Notes: a model not told the origin generated them from the letters alone. A DNA stretch of 64,000 nt from Chitinophagales bacterium (GCA_017303415.1 JAFLBJ010000001.1:1178001-1242000); one strand, 5' to 3'. Positions 17,848-27,900 are shown, counted from the stretch's first letter. Numbers and translations: made by a program.

Positions 17848-18939
17848 CTAAATCTCTTCAATCCGCTCGTCCTCGGCATTAGCCAATACTTCCCTGGTCC
17901 GCTTACGCAATGGATTCTTTCGCATATCATGGAAACCTGCGCGGGTGCGGCATATATCAATACACTCAAATATGGCAGAGCGGAAGGAACTTTCATCGGC
18001 CCGGTTTTTACCAGCGATGTCAAAAGCAGTGCCATGATCCGGAGAGGTCCGTACCACGGGAAGTCCAGCCGTAAAGTTTACGCCTTCACCACCTGCCACC
18101 GACTTAAAGGGAATCAACCCCTGGTCGTGGTACATGGCCAATACCGCATCGAAGCGGTGCTGATAGCCTCTGGCAAAAAACGCATCGGCACTATAGGGGC
18201 CAACGACCAGCATGTTATAGCTCTGTTTGGCTTCTTTGATCGCTGGTTTGATGATGGATTCTTCTTCATTGCCGATCAGCCCTTCATCACCTGCATGAGG
18301 GTTTAGCCCAAGTACGGCGATACGCGGTTTGTCGATCCCAAAATCCTTTTTCAGGCTTTCCTGCAGGATCAATAATTTGGAGATGATGGCTTTCTTCTGG
18401 ATATGCTCGGTTACACCCGAAACAGGTACATGTTCCGTAAGCAGGGCTACCCTGAATTCACCGGAGAACAATACCATGGCTACATCCGGCACACCAAAAT
18501 AATCTTTCAGAAATGGGGTGTGCCCGGTATAATTAAACGATTCTGATTGCACATTTTTTTTATGGATCGGGGCCGTAACCAACCCATCGATCTCTTTGTT
18601 CTTTAGGGCCTGCGTGGCCGCCATCAGGGAAATGATGGCATACTTGCCTCCCGTTTCATTCAGCTCACCAGGGGTGACATTGACATCTTCTTCCCAGCAA
18701 TTCACCACATTGATCTGTTTGGGGTTAAGCCGGTTGAGTTCTTTGACGTTTTGGTAATTGAAATTGGTGTCCGGAATGGACTTACGGTAGAAATTGATCA
18801 CTTTATTATTCGCAAACACAACAGGGGTGCAAAGGTCGAGCAATCGATTGTCGGAAAGCGTTTTGATCATGATCTCAATGCCGATGCCATTCAGGTCGCC
18901 ACAACTGATGCCGATAACAGGTTTTTGAGGGGTAGTCAT
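17848..18939 (-). CDS. pdxA: 4-hydroxythreonine-4-phosphate dehydrogenase
   Basis: A 363-residue enzyme of vitamin B6 synthesis (DXP-dependent route). It oxidises and decarboxylates 4-phosphohydroxy-L-threonine before ring closure by PdxJ. The start MTTPQKPVIGISCGDLNGIGIEI, the metal-site region SFNYTGHTPFLKDYFG, the LGLNPHAGD segment with a second metal histidine, and AMYHDQGLIPFK with a third are all present. Residues TSPDHGTAFDIAGK near the end complete the family signature. It is slightly longer than the E. coli enzyme because of a basic C-terminal tail. It is monocistronic and convergent with the LolA-like gene. 18940-19152 is an A+T-rich divergent spacer. Confidence 0.95.
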   Translation of the reverse strand: MTTPQKPVIGISCGDLNGIGIEIMIKTLSDNRLLDLCTPVVFANNKVINFYRKSIPDTNFNYQNVKELNRLNPKQINVVNCWEEDVNVTPGELNETGGKYAIISLMAATQALKNKEIDGLVTAPIHKKNVQSESFNYTGHTPFLKDYFGVPDVAMVLFSGEFRVALLTEHVPVSGVTEHIQKKAIISKLLILQESLKKDFGIDKPRIAVLGLNPHAGDEGLIGNEEESIIKPAIKEAKQSYNMLVVGPYSADAFFARGYQHRFDAVLAMYHDQGLIPFKSVAGGEGVNFTAGLPVVRTSPDHGTAFDIAGKNRADESSFRSAIFECIDICRTRAGFHDMRKNPLRKRTREVLANAEDERIEEI

Positions 18940-19152
18940 AATGTCGAATAAGGGCTAAAGATATTAATAATAAAAATAAGCCATTTTCAGACCCACTTAG
19001 CGTTTATCTCAATTTAATAATAGATTACTCTTACCGCCATAAAAATTATCCCTTATTTCCCAATGATTGTTTACTATATCCTTGCTACTCATTGACGGTT
19101 GGGGTACTTTTATTGGGAACATCCAATACTTGTGTAGGAACCAGTCCATGTT

Positions 19153-21744
19153 ATGAAAACCCTGTGTGCCCGACCCTATCTTTATTTAATTACTGTAATC
19201 CTTCTTTACAGTCAGGGTCTTCTTGCCCAATGTGGCGTAGGATATACACAGGCCCAGGTAAACTGGGACAAGCTTGACTACTATTTTAATGGCACCAAAC
19301 CTTACAATTCTTACGTATCGAACACCATGGAGCAAACGCAAAAATTTGCGTTGGGTCCAAATTATGTAACCATTGCCACCAGTTCCAGCAACATTGTAAA
19401 CCCGGGAACAGCCGATGGGGTGAGTGCAGAGAACGGAACGCATACGGGAAATCTCACCAATTATACCGGACCAGATGTTCAGTACAACCCTTCAGCGGAT
19501 GGGCAATATGTGACCCTGACCTTTAATGAGGAGGTGACTAATTTGAACTTTACACTGTATGACATAGATGGCTCTCAGCGGATTGATTTTGCGGCAACCA
19601 ATGCGGCCAGCGTGGCACAAAATATCAATATCACAATTCAGGCTTCAACGATTCTGACGATCACCAATAATAACAGTACCAGTCCTTATGTAGCTGCTAC
19701 CAGTGGAACCCTGGCCAATAACTCCAATCAGGGAAGTGCAACCATCACGGTCAATGGACCCGTTAAGCAATTGGTGTTTACCTATACCACGGTCGGAGCT
19801 GATGGAGTGACCTGGCTATCGGATATCAATGCCTGTGTTACTGGTAGCTTTCCTTCCCTTTACAATCGCACTCCCGACAATGAACCCTTTTTGGGCCCTG
19901 CGGGCAATCAGCCCGATTATTTTCTGATCACCCCCGACAATGACTATTGTTATATGGTGGATCCGGCAACCGGCGTCGCACGACCGCTTTTTCAGGATCC
20001 CAGTAAAGACTTTTTGAATTCATTTGGATATGATCCATACAACCACTATCTCTATTACATCTCAGAGAACTCGACCATTGATGCCAATAATAAGACCTTG
20101 AAACGGTATGATTTCAATACGGAGTCTTACTCCACGATATTGGCAGACCTCACCAGTTTGAACATTCCGGTGATGAACCAGGGTGTAGAAACAGCCGGGG
20201 CGGCTTATTACAATGGTAAACTGTTTATCGGTTTTGAAGGCGGGCAATATAATAGCAGTAATACACGTGAGTCCATCGTTTATCGACTGGACCTGGATGG
20301 TTCAGGAGTTCCAATCAATGCCGTGCAGGTCTTTGCCGTTAATTCCTATAATGGAGGCTCAGGTACCCATGACTGGGCTGACTTTGTAATTGAAGATGGG
20401 GTGTTGGTGAATTACAATAGCCGGGTTGGGACAACGATGGTAGCCTACGAGCATTACAACATGATGACCGGACAGTCGACACAATATTTAAATCCCAGTT
20501 CCACTACCGGCTTCGCCTATCAGGCTGGACTTACCTGGGCCGGCGATCAATATTCATTTTCCAGCAGGGCTATTACAAAATACAATGAGAATGGTACGGT
20601 GGGTACACCGATCACCATCACCAATGTGGGAGGCGGTACTTTTCAATCTGGCGCTGGTGACGCCTCAGAGAATTTCAGGCCAAAATGTGATTTTGGCGAT
20701 GCGCCTTCGTCGTATGACCCTGTGGCAAATAGCCCTGCGGTACATGAGCGATCCGACAACCTGCGGTTAGGTGCCGTGTGGGATAGTGAATGGCTGAAAA
20801 CAGGTGGAGCGGGTGCTACGGCCGATGGGGGAGATGAAGATGGAGTTGCCACCGTGCCTGTACTGGATACCGGTTATTTCAACTATGCCATTGATGTGGA
20901 TGTGTTTAATAATACCGGAGTGAATGCTACAGTTTCCGCCTGGTTAGATTATAATGCTAACGGAGTGTTTGATGTGTCGGAAGGAGTTACTGCAAGTGTG
21001 GGAACCAGCGCTTCCATGCAAACTGTTACCCTTGTATGGTGGGTCATCAATACGCCTTTAACCCTGGGTCAGTCTACCTACCTGCGGGTAAGAATTACCT
21101 CTGCAGATAAAAATATGGGAACAGCTCATCCGACCGGATATTATGATGTGGGTGAGGTGGAAGACTACGAGGTCATGGTAGATGCTGTGTTGCCCATTAT
21201 CCTTCAATATTTTAAAACCACAGTGGTCAATAACCGGGTAAACCTTGACTGGAAAACATCTGGTGAAACCTCATCTGGTTTGTACCTGGTGGAAAGAAGC
21301 GCTGATGGGGTAAACTGGGAAGAGGTAACCATCGTCAATGCTTTTGGAACGGCAGGCGATCATCTCTATGCTTATGTTGATTCCTTCCCTTTGCCAGGCC
21401 AATCGTTTTATCGTTTGGCGATCAAGCGACGTACAGATGGATCCCTGGAAGCCTACAGTCCGGTACGTACTGTTCATTTTTCTGTGTCTCCTTTTGTTTT
21501 AAAACTACAGCCCAATCCTGTTCAGCAAGAAGCCACGCTTACTTTTATGGCACTTGAAAATGGAATGGGAAAGGTCCGCATCTTTACCCAACACGGCACC
21601 CTGTTGATGGAAAAAGCCGTTATCTATGTTAAGGGAAGCAACGAGGTAGTAATACCTGATATCGGACCTCTTCGTCCTGGAAATTATATCCTTCAACTTG
21701 CTACTCCGGAAGGGGTTTTCGCTACACGCTTCCTGAAAAACTAA
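19153..21744 (+). CDS. Large T9SS cargo protein with DUF6923-like propeller and GEVED domain
   Basis: An 863-residue secreted protein. The signal peptide ends LYSQGLLAQ. Residues 27-245 form a beta-sandwich domain (YTQAQVNWDKLDYYFNG start). Residues about 250-496 match a DUF6923-like propeller (DYCYMVDPATG, YNHYLYYISEN). Residues about 513-680 are a GEVED domain with DFGDAPSSYDPV, GGDEDGV, a calcium-site-like WLDYNANGVFD, and GEVEDYEVMV. A fibronectin-like module and a sorting domain (about 783-863, QPNPVQQEATL start) follow. The next gene is a tandem paralogue over the whole length. A small inverted repeat TATTGG-gaacat-CCAATA (19111-19128) lies upstream. Surface-located; probably binds calcium and an unknown ligand. 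Confidence 0.85.
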   Translation: MKTLCARPYLYLITVILLYSQGLLAQCGVGYTQAQVNWDKLDYYFNGTKPYNSYVSNTMEQTQKFALGPNYVTIATSSSNIVNPGTADGVSAENGTHTGNLTNYTGPDVQYNPSADGQYVTLTFNEEVTNLNFTLYDIDGSQRIDFAATNAASVAQNINITIQASTILTITNNNSTSPYVAATSGTLANNSNQGSATITVNGPVKQLVFTYTTVGADGVTWLSDINACVTGSFPSLYNRTPDNEPFLGPAGNQPDYFLITPDNDYCYMVDPATGVARPLFQDPSKDFLNSFGYDPYNHYLYYISENSTIDANNKTLKRYDFNTESYSTILADLTSLNIPVMNQGVETAGAAYYNGKLFIGFEGGQYNSSNTRESIVYRLDLDGSGVPINAVQVFAVNSYNGGSGTHDWADFVIEDGVLVNYNSRVGTTMVAYEHYNMMTGQSTQYLNPSSTTGFAYQAGLTWAGDQYSFSSRAITKYNENGTVGTPITITNVGGGTFQSGAGDASENFRPKCDFGDAPSSYDPVANSPAVHERSDNLRLGAVWDSEWLKTGGAGATADGGDEDGVATVPVLDTGYFNYAIDVDVFNNTGVNATVSAWLDYNANGVFDVSEGVTASVGTSASMQTVTLVWWVINTPLTLGQSTYLRVRITSADKNMGTAHPTGYYDVGEVEDYEVMVDAVLPIILQYFKTTVVNNRVNLDWKTSGETSSGLYLVERSADGVNWEEVTIVNAFGTAGDHLYAYVDSFPLPGQSFYRLAIKRRTDGSLEAYSPVRTVHFSVSPFVLKLQPNPVQQEATLTFMALENGMGKVRIFTQHGTLLMEKAVIYVKGSNEVVIPDIGPLRPGNYILQLATPEGVFATRFLKN

Positions 21745-21861
21745 GCCTTTTTTTATTTCCACTCTTATTTAGAATCAGAGTTTTGTATTAAAAACTACTG
21801 ATTTACACTTACGTTTTTAAAATATTCTCCCCCTTTTTTCGTTTATAATTCACGTAATACA

Positions 21862-21883
21862 AAATAAGTAATTGTACTTATTT
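21862..21883 (+). promoter_or_regulatory. Perfect inverted repeat upstream of the T9SS gene at 21994
   Basis: AAATAAGTA and TACTTATTT flank ATTG, forming a perfect 9-bp dyad in a 250-base A+T-rich spacer (21745-21993). It has no T-tract and sits about 110 bases before the start codon, so an operator is as likely as a terminator for the upstream gene. Confidence 0.45.
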
Positions 21884-21993
21884 AGGCGTGAAAATTTACG
21901 AATCATTAAAATTTTTAAGTATTTCCTATTAAGTTAGCATCCGTGAAAACCTGATAAACCCTTATCCTGTTTGAAAACTTAAAGATCCATACC

Positions 21994-24615
21994 ATGAAAC
22001 AGCGCTACCCTCTCCATCTTACTGCGTTTCTATTACTCCTTTTATTTCAAGCAGGAAATGTTTGGTCACAATGTGGCGGATCAACCACACAGGCTCGCGC
22101 CAATTGGGACAATCTTGACTATTACTACAACGGAGGCCCCTATTCTGCCTATATCAGTTCGGCACAGGCAAGAAGCCAGCGATTTGGGATAGGATCTAAT
22201 TATTTCACATTTGCTGTTTCCAATGACGTTACTTTATATGGAGACGTAACAACTCATGCAGGTGATGTTACCGTAGGTGGTATTGCCTATACAGGCGCGG
22301 ATGTGCAATTTCAGCCTACATTATTGGGTCAGACCTTCACCATCACCTTCAATAATGAAGTGCAAAATGCCAGTTTCACCTTATACGATATTGATCGGTT
22401 AGCCTCTTTCACGGTAGTTGCTACCAATGCGGCTGCGGTTCCTCAAAATGTAAACGTGGCACTTCAGGGAACAACGATCCTGACAGTAGGAGGTGTACCT
22501 GCTGCTCGTACGATTACCGCTGATGCCACTACGCTTGCCAGTCCGGATAACCGGGGGACGGCCACGATCACAGTTGCCGGACCGGTTAAAACGATCGTCT
22601 TGACCAATACTGTACTGGGAAGTGATTCCCATTTTTGGTTTTCTGATATCGTGGCCTGTGTTACCGGCAGTTTTCCCAATAATTATCAGCAGACAACCGA
22701 TAATGAACCCTTTACTGGCCCGGCGGGTAACCAACCGGATTATTTTCTGGCTACGCCGGATAATGACTCTGTGTATATGGTGGATCCGGCAACCGGCAAT
22801 GCCTGGTTTCTGTTTCGTGATGCGAGTAAGGACTATGTCAACTCCCTGGCGTATGATCCCTACCATAAATACTTGTACTACATATCCGAGAACGTTTCGG
22901 TTGACGCCAATAACCGCGAGCTGAAACGATACAACCTTACTACCGGAGCCAGCTCAACCATCGTAGCGAATATTACAACAACCCTTGGCATTCCTACCAT
23001 GGGTTCTGGTGTGGAATCAGCCGGTGCTGCTTTTTATGACGGCGCCCTGTACCTGGGTGTTGAGGGTGGACGTACAGGAACAGGAGGAAGTACACAAACC
23101 CGCGAAACTCTTTTCTGGAGAATTGAACTGGATGCTTCTCAAAATCCTACCGGGGTGGCCTACCAGGTATTTGCCAGCGATGCCTATATCAATGCAAGTA
23201 ATACCTCAATACACGACTTTGGTGATTTTGTGATCCATGATGGAATACTTTATGATTTCAACACGGCCAGAAATGGAGGTAACTATAGTCAAAGCAAATA
23301 CCACCATTACAACCTGATGACCGGAAATATGGACGCCTTGTATAATAATCCTGGTTCTGGTTCATGGAATGGTCAGGGAGCACTAACCTGGTCGGGCGAC
23401 CTTTATTATTTCAGAGGAACCACATCTGGTAATTCCGGAGTAGGTTTTTATAATAAAGCGGGTACCAATTCAGGCATTGTTGCCATCACACCGCAGGGGG
23501 GAGCCAATTGGCCCGGTGGAGCTGGTGATGCGAGCGAGAACTTTCGCCCCCGCTGTGATTTTGGTGATGCTCCTGCATCGTATGATCCGGTGGCTAATAG
23601 CCCGGCAGTACATGAACGTTCCGACAACCTCCGATTGGGTGCTACCTGGGATAACGAATGGGCAAAGACCGGTGGAGCCGGTGCCACTCTGGATGGTGGA
23701 GATGAAGATGGTATCGCTACTGTTCCATTACTCGATACGGGCACATTCAACTTTGCTGTAGATATTGATGTGTTTAATAACACCGGCGTAGATGCTACGC
23801 TGGGTGCATGGCTAGACTATAATGCAAACGGTGTTTTTGATGCCGGTGAAGGAGTTATCCAAACGATTGGAACCAGCGCCTCCACCCAGACCATTACATT
23901 GGTTTGGTGGACGATCAATACACCACTTGTGATCGGTCAAAGCACCTACCTGCGTGTACGGATCACAGCGGGTACGAATAACATGGATGAAAATCATGCC
24001 ACAGGATATTTCAATTCAGGTGAAGTAGAGGATTATCAGGTAATGGTCGCGAGCGTACTTCCGGTAAACCTGAAATACTTTGATGCCCAGTTGACCGGTA
24101 ACCAGGTTAAAACCACATGGGGTACCAGCAATGAAAGCAATCTCGGCGTATTTGAAGTGGAAAGAAGTGGCGACGGAAGTATGTGGTCCTCCATTGGAAC
24201 TGTTACTGCGCTCAATCAAACAGGCGACCATGTCTATACGTTTATTGATACCCTCCCCTTAAAAGGGAAGTCCTACTACCGCCTGCGCGTCACACGCAAG
24301 GCTGATGGCAGTACAGAGAAAGTGAGCCAGACCAAAACTGTTACCATTGTCCAAAAATCCTCACTGACCGTGATGCCAAACCCGGTACGTACCTGGGCAA
24401 AACTTGATCTTCAATCTACACGGCAGGGTACTGCAGAGATCAAAATATTGAGCCTGCAAGGGGCCCTGGTCTATCAAAAGCAGTTGGAAATCAAAGAAGG
24501 ACTCAATACCATTCAACTCGATAACCTGAAACGTTTTCAAAGCGGCACGTATATTTTACAAGTAAAAACACCAGATGAATTGTTCAATCGACAAATCATT
24601 ATACAAAATGAATGA
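21994..24615 (+). CDS. Large T9SS cargo protein, tandem paralogue of the preceding gene
   Basis: An 873-residue secreted protein with the same order as its neighbour: signal peptide, beta-sandwich (about 25-240), DUF6923-like propeller (about 243-509; DSVYMVDPATG, KYLYYISEN), GEVED domain (about 521-686; DFGDAPASYDPV, GGDEDGI, WLDYNANGVFD, GEVEDYQVMV), fibronectin-like module, and sorting domain (about 785-873). The GEVED part is nearly identical between the copies, whereas the first domain has diverged. This suggests a tandem duplication followed by change in the ligand-facing part or conversion within the C-terminal half. It is followed 50 bases later by another T9SS gene. Confidence 0.85.
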   Translation: MKQRYPLHLTAFLLLLLFQAGNVWSQCGGSTTQARANWDNLDYYYNGGPYSAYISSAQARSQRFGIGSNYFTFAVSNDVTLYGDVTTHAGDVTVGGIAYTGADVQFQPTLLGQTFTITFNNEVQNASFTLYDIDRLASFTVVATNAAAVPQNVNVALQGTTILTVGGVPAARTITADATTLASPDNRGTATITVAGPVKTIVLTNTVLGSDSHFWFSDIVACVTGSFPNNYQQTTDNEPFTGPAGNQPDYFLATPDNDSVYMVDPATGNAWFLFRDASKDYVNSLAYDPYHKYLYYISENVSVDANNRELKRYNLTTGASSTIVANITTTLGIPTMGSGVESAGAAFYDGALYLGVEGGRTGTGGSTQTRETLFWRIELDASQNPTGVAYQVFASDAYINASNTSIHDFGDFVIHDGILYDFNTARNGGNYSQSKYHHYNLMTGNMDALYNNPGSGSWNGQGALTWSGDLYYFRGTTSGNSGVGFYNKAGTNSGIVAITPQGGANWPGGAGDASENFRPRCDFGDAPASYDPVANSPAVHERSDNLRLGATWDNEWAKTGGAGATLDGGDEDGIATVPLLDTGTFNFAVDIDVFNNTGVDATLGAWLDYNANGVFDAGEGVIQTIGTSASTQTITLVWWTINTPLVIGQSTYLRVRITAGTNNMDENHATGYFNSGEVEDYQVMVASVLPVNLKYFDAQLTGNQVKTTWGTSNESNLGVFEVERSGDGSMWSSIGTVTALNQTGDHVYTFIDTLPLKGKSYYRLRVTRKADGSTEKVSQTKTVTIVQKSSLTVMPNPVRTWAKLDLQSTRQGTAEIKILSLQGALVYQKQLEIKEGLNTIQLDNLKRFQSGTYILQVKTPDELFNRQIIIQNE

Positions 24616-24665
24616 TTTTAAGTAATTTGTAATTCAGTTAAATCCAATAAGAAAAACCACTACCG

Positions 24666-27551
24666 ATGAGAAAGAACCATCTCTTAGCAGGGCTCACCAT
24701 CCTGTGCCTGTTTGCTATTACATTTTTTATCTACCAAAGCCAAACCAACCGAAACGTCCTTCATTCCGAAGCTGAAGAGGAGCGGGAAGAAGGTGCCGAA
24801 ATTGAATTATTTAGTGGCGCTGACCGTCAGTTATTGATGTGGGTTAACGGCAGGGCTGATATGGACGGCTCAAGCCTCACGGGCAAGTACATGCGCGCCT
24901 GGCAGCAGTATCTCCAATTAAAAAACAAGAATGTTGATTATCGCGGTGGCCGAGTTGGCGCCGCCAACTGGACCTCTCTGGGGGATGTATCCACCATTGG
25001 GGGTCGTGTATTAAGTATTGCTGTGGATAAGACCAACAGCAATAACCTTTGGGCGGGTTCCGCCAGCGGAGGAATTTGGAAATCCACTAATGCGGGAAGC
25101 AGTTGGACCAGTGTTGAAACAGGATATCCCACTTTAGGTGTATCCTCCATCATTGTTCACCCCACTGACAACGATACCCTCTTTGCCGGTACAGGTGAGG
25201 TTTACCGGGTTGATACGTCCAATATCGGATTCAATGTGTGGAAGGCCCGTGGTACCTATGGTATCGGCATCCTGCGTAGTGTGGATGGTGGTACTACCTG
25301 GAACCAGGTTTTAGTGAGAACATCGGACCTGATGTTTGGTGTTCAAATGATGGCCTTTGACCCTTCAAACAGCCAACGGATCTATGCCTGTGCCACAGAT
25401 GGCCTTTACCGTTCCAATGACGGTGGTACTACCTGGTCAAATATCCTTAGCAAGATCTATGTTTCAGATATTGCCATCAACCCTTCCAACCCTGATCAGA
25501 TCGTGGTGGGAGTAGGGAACATGGTCAATACAGATAAAGGGGTCTATCGCACCACCAACGGAACTGCAGGTAGTCCGACTTTTACCAAAGTAACCAGTGG
25601 TCTTCCAACCTCCTGGTCTGGGTATATCCGGTTAGATAATGTAGGTTCCGGAGTCCTCTATGCACAGGTGGCAGGTACCTCGGGTAACGAGTTATTCTTA
25701 TCCACTGACTTTGGTGCCAACTGGAACAGTAAGTCCGGTTCTGCTCACGTGGATTTCCAATACTGGTTTTCACACGACCTGGCCATCAATCCTTCCAATA
25801 CCAACCAGATCTTAATGGCGGGTGTGGATTTTTACCGTTATACTTCTACCAATAATACCACAGGTGGTTCTATTACCACTACCATTTCATCCGGTAGCAG
25901 TCCTGTTCACTCCGATATTCATGATATTGAATTTGACCCCAACAACAGCAATACCATTTATGTGGCTTGTGATGGTGGTATGTATAAAAGTACCAATGGT
26001 GGAACCAACTGGAGCGCGATCAATACAGGGCTACGTGCCACACAATTCTATGCTTCATTCGGTGTACATCCTACCAGTGCCAACGTAATGATCGGTGGGT
26101 TGCAGGATAATGGGGTGGTTCGCTATAATGGTACTTCCTGGACAAGTGTATTTGGTGGAGATGGTGGGCCTTGTGCCATTGCCCCTAATGGTACTACGGT
26201 ACTGGCCTCCAATGATGCCCGTCGGGTTCGCCGATCCACAGGAGGTGTTACAGGAACCTTTAACAACTCATTAGCCGCATGGGCCTTTACAGCTGACGAT
26301 CGTACTGCGTTCATGGCACCGGTCGCCATTAGTAAATCCAACGGAAACTTTATGTATGTGGCTTCTGACAATATCCACCGTTCTACTAATGGAGGTGGTA
26401 CATGGAGCAATACGGCTACCAGTTCGACAGCCTATATCGAACAGCAGCGAAAGACCGCTATTACAATAGCAGTATCCCCCACCAATGAGAACAAGATCTA
26501 TGTATCGACTTCCAATATTGCCCAAAATACTACCAATGACTTTTTGTGGGTGAATGGACAACCCAACGTATTTAAAAGCACCACTCCTGCCACAACGCCG
26601 TATACAAGCATCAAAGGCACATTGCCCAACCGATTTGTGAATGATTTTGCCATTAGTGCGGTGAATGATGACAGCGTATACGTAGCCATAGGCGGATTTG
26701 GCACCACCCACATTTACCTGACACCCGACGGTGGCGCCACCTGGCAAGCCAGAGGAACCGGTTTGCCGGATGTACCCTTTAATGCTGTATTGATCGATCC
26801 CACCAATCCAAGTGTGATCTATGCCGGTTGTGATTTTGGTGTATATGTAAGTCCAGACCGTGGTGCAACCTGGACAGACTACAACAATGGTTTCTGGGAT
26901 GCCACACAGATATTCGATCTGCAAGTAGATGCCAATAACAAACTCATTGGTGTTACCCATGGAAAGGGCATTTTCCGGAGTGACCTCTATAGCGGCACCC
27001 TGCCCGTTAACATCACCTCCTTCTCCGGTGTTCACCAGAGCGGCCTCAATAAGCTGACCTGGATCACAGAGAGCGAAAGGAATATCCGTCAGTATGAACT
27101 GGAAAGAAGCCTGAATGGTGTTGATTTCACCACCATTGCTACGCTTGCTCCGCACAATCAGCAAGGAACTTATACCTATAATCATACAGACGCGGTCAAC
27201 AGCAACACAACAGCTGTTTACTATTATCGCCTGAAATCCGTAGACCTTGATGGAGCCCTCACTTATTCGCGTGTGGTGGCCCTGCAGGTAAATGGAAAGA
27301 AAGCTTTTAGCGTATTGAGTAATCCGTTTGGTGATCAGATAAGCATAGGCATGAACCTGCCTGCAGCTTCTTCCGTCACCATGAACCTGTACGACAATAA
27401 AGGAAGTCTGGTCCGCAAGAAGATATTCTCCGGCGCAACCGGTCCCAATACATTTATTTTAGACAATGTGGCTGTATTACCCAAAGGAACTTATGTGGTC
27501 GAAGCCCTTGTCAACCGTCAACGATATACACAGCAAGTGCTGAAAAAATAA
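24666..27551 (+). CDS. Secreted sortilin-like (Asp-box) propeller protein with T9SS sorting domain
   Basis: A 961-residue exported protein. A hydrophobic N-terminal segment (HLLAGLTILCLFAITFFIYQ) is the signal sequence, followed by an acidic stretch. From about 110 to 770 there are at least eight Asp-box/BNR motifs (STNAGSSWTSV, SVDGGTTWNQV, SNDGGTTWSNI, STDFGANWNSK, STNGGTNWSAI, STNGGGTWSNT, TPDGGATWQAR, SPDRGATWTDY). These indicate a sortilin/VPS10-like or exo-sialidase-like beta-propeller. A fibronectin-like module starts near 779, and the sorting domain covers about 882-961. The C-terminus is QRYTQQVLKK. No catalytic sialidase residues can be assigned, so a binding role is more likely. 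It may share a transcript with 21994. Confidence 0.85.
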   Translation: MRKNHLLAGLTILCLFAITFFIYQSQTNRNVLHSEAEEEREEGAEIELFSGADRQLLMWVNGRADMDGSSLTGKYMRAWQQYLQLKNKNVDYRGGRVGAANWTSLGDVSTIGGRVLSIAVDKTNSNNLWAGSASGGIWKSTNAGSSWTSVETGYPTLGVSSIIVHPTDNDTLFAGTGEVYRVDTSNIGFNVWKARGTYGIGILRSVDGGTTWNQVLVRTSDLMFGVQMMAFDPSNSQRIYACATDGLYRSNDGGTTWSNILSKIYVSDIAINPSNPDQIVVGVGNMVNTDKGVYRTTNGTAGSPTFTKVTSGLPTSWSGYIRLDNVGSGVLYAQVAGTSGNELFLSTDFGANWNSKSGSAHVDFQYWFSHDLAINPSNTNQILMAGVDFYRYTSTNNTTGGSITTTISSGSSPVHSDIHDIEFDPNNSNTIYVACDGGMYKSTNGGTNWSAINTGLRATQFYASFGVHPTSANVMIGGLQDNGVVRYNGTSWTSVFGGDGGPCAIAPNGTTVLASNDARRVRRSTGGVTGTFNNSLAAWAFTADDRTAFMAPVAISKSNGNFMYVASDNIHRSTNGGGTWSNTATSSTAYIEQQRKTAITIAVSPTNENKIYVSTSNIAQNTTNDFLWVNGQPNVFKSTTPATTPYTSIKGTLPNRFVNDFAISAVNDDSVYVAIGGFGTTHIYLTPDGGATWQARGTGLPDVPFNAVLIDPTNPSVIYAGCDFGVYVSPDRGATWTDYNNGFWDATQIFDLQVDANNKLIGVTHGKGIFRSDLYSGTLPVNITSFSGVHQSGLNKLTWITESERNIRQYELERSLNGVDFTTIATLAPHNQQGTYTYNHTDAVNSNTTAVYYYRLKSVDLDGALTYSRVVALQVNGKKAFSVLSNPFGDQISIGMNLPAASSVTMNLYDNKGSLVRKKIFSGATGPNTFILDNVAVLPKGTYVVEALVNRQRYTQQVLKK

Positions 27552-27593
27552 CTGAACTCGGTAGCTGGTTATTACTTGCAGGCTGAGCCTGCC

Positions 27594-27627
27594 GCCCCTC
27601 TTCATTCTTGTTGAGGGGCTTTTTTTT
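27594..27627 (+). terminator. Intrinsic terminator
   Basis: A 7-bp stem GCCCCTC/GAGGGGC with a 12-base loop is followed by eight T residues. It ends the T9SS gene at 24666-27551. Confidence 0.92.
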
Positions 27628-27630
27628 GGG

Positions 27631-27900
27631 TGTTGGATGTTGGATGTTGGATGTTGGATGACGGATGACGGATGCCAGATGACGGATGACAGATGACGGA
27701 GGGTGGCTATGCGAGACCTCTGGTCTCGCACTTCTAGAAAGCCGCTTCTGGCGGCAGCAATTGTTTATTAATAAAAAAAAGAGAAAGTTGTTGTTCGAGT
27801 CGCCAGAGGCGACAAGAGAATAGTGCGAGACCAGAGGTCTCGCACAGCCACCCTCCGTCATCTGTCATCCGTCATCTGTCATCCAACATCCAACATCCTC
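27631..27900. repeat. Nested giant inverted repeat, TTGGATG/ACGGATG family
   Basis: The outer left arm is a tandem of GTTGGAT and ACGGATG-type units (27631-27700), and its complement (CATCCGT, ATCCAAC units) is at 27853-27900. Nested inside are two 37-base arms, 27696-27732 and 27822-27858, that are inverted copies differing at one position. Each 37-base arm contains its own small hairpin (GCGAGACC/GGTCTCGC). The centre adds two further small hairpins (GCCGC..GCGGC type and GTCGCC..GGCGAC type). Apart from the repeat, the interval 27552-27912 contains only the preceding terminator and the rsmA promoter. Confidence 0.88.

Noticed and set aside
26271-27185. A 304-codon minus-strand frame inside the Asp-box propeller gene
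   Set aside because: Its composition follows the repetitive sense strand and there is no promoter or domain.
27477-27861. Short open frames within the nested repeat at 27.6-27.9 kb, including two similar ones starting MRDQRSR
   Set aside because: The similarity arises only because the DNA is an inverted repeat; the translations are low complexity.
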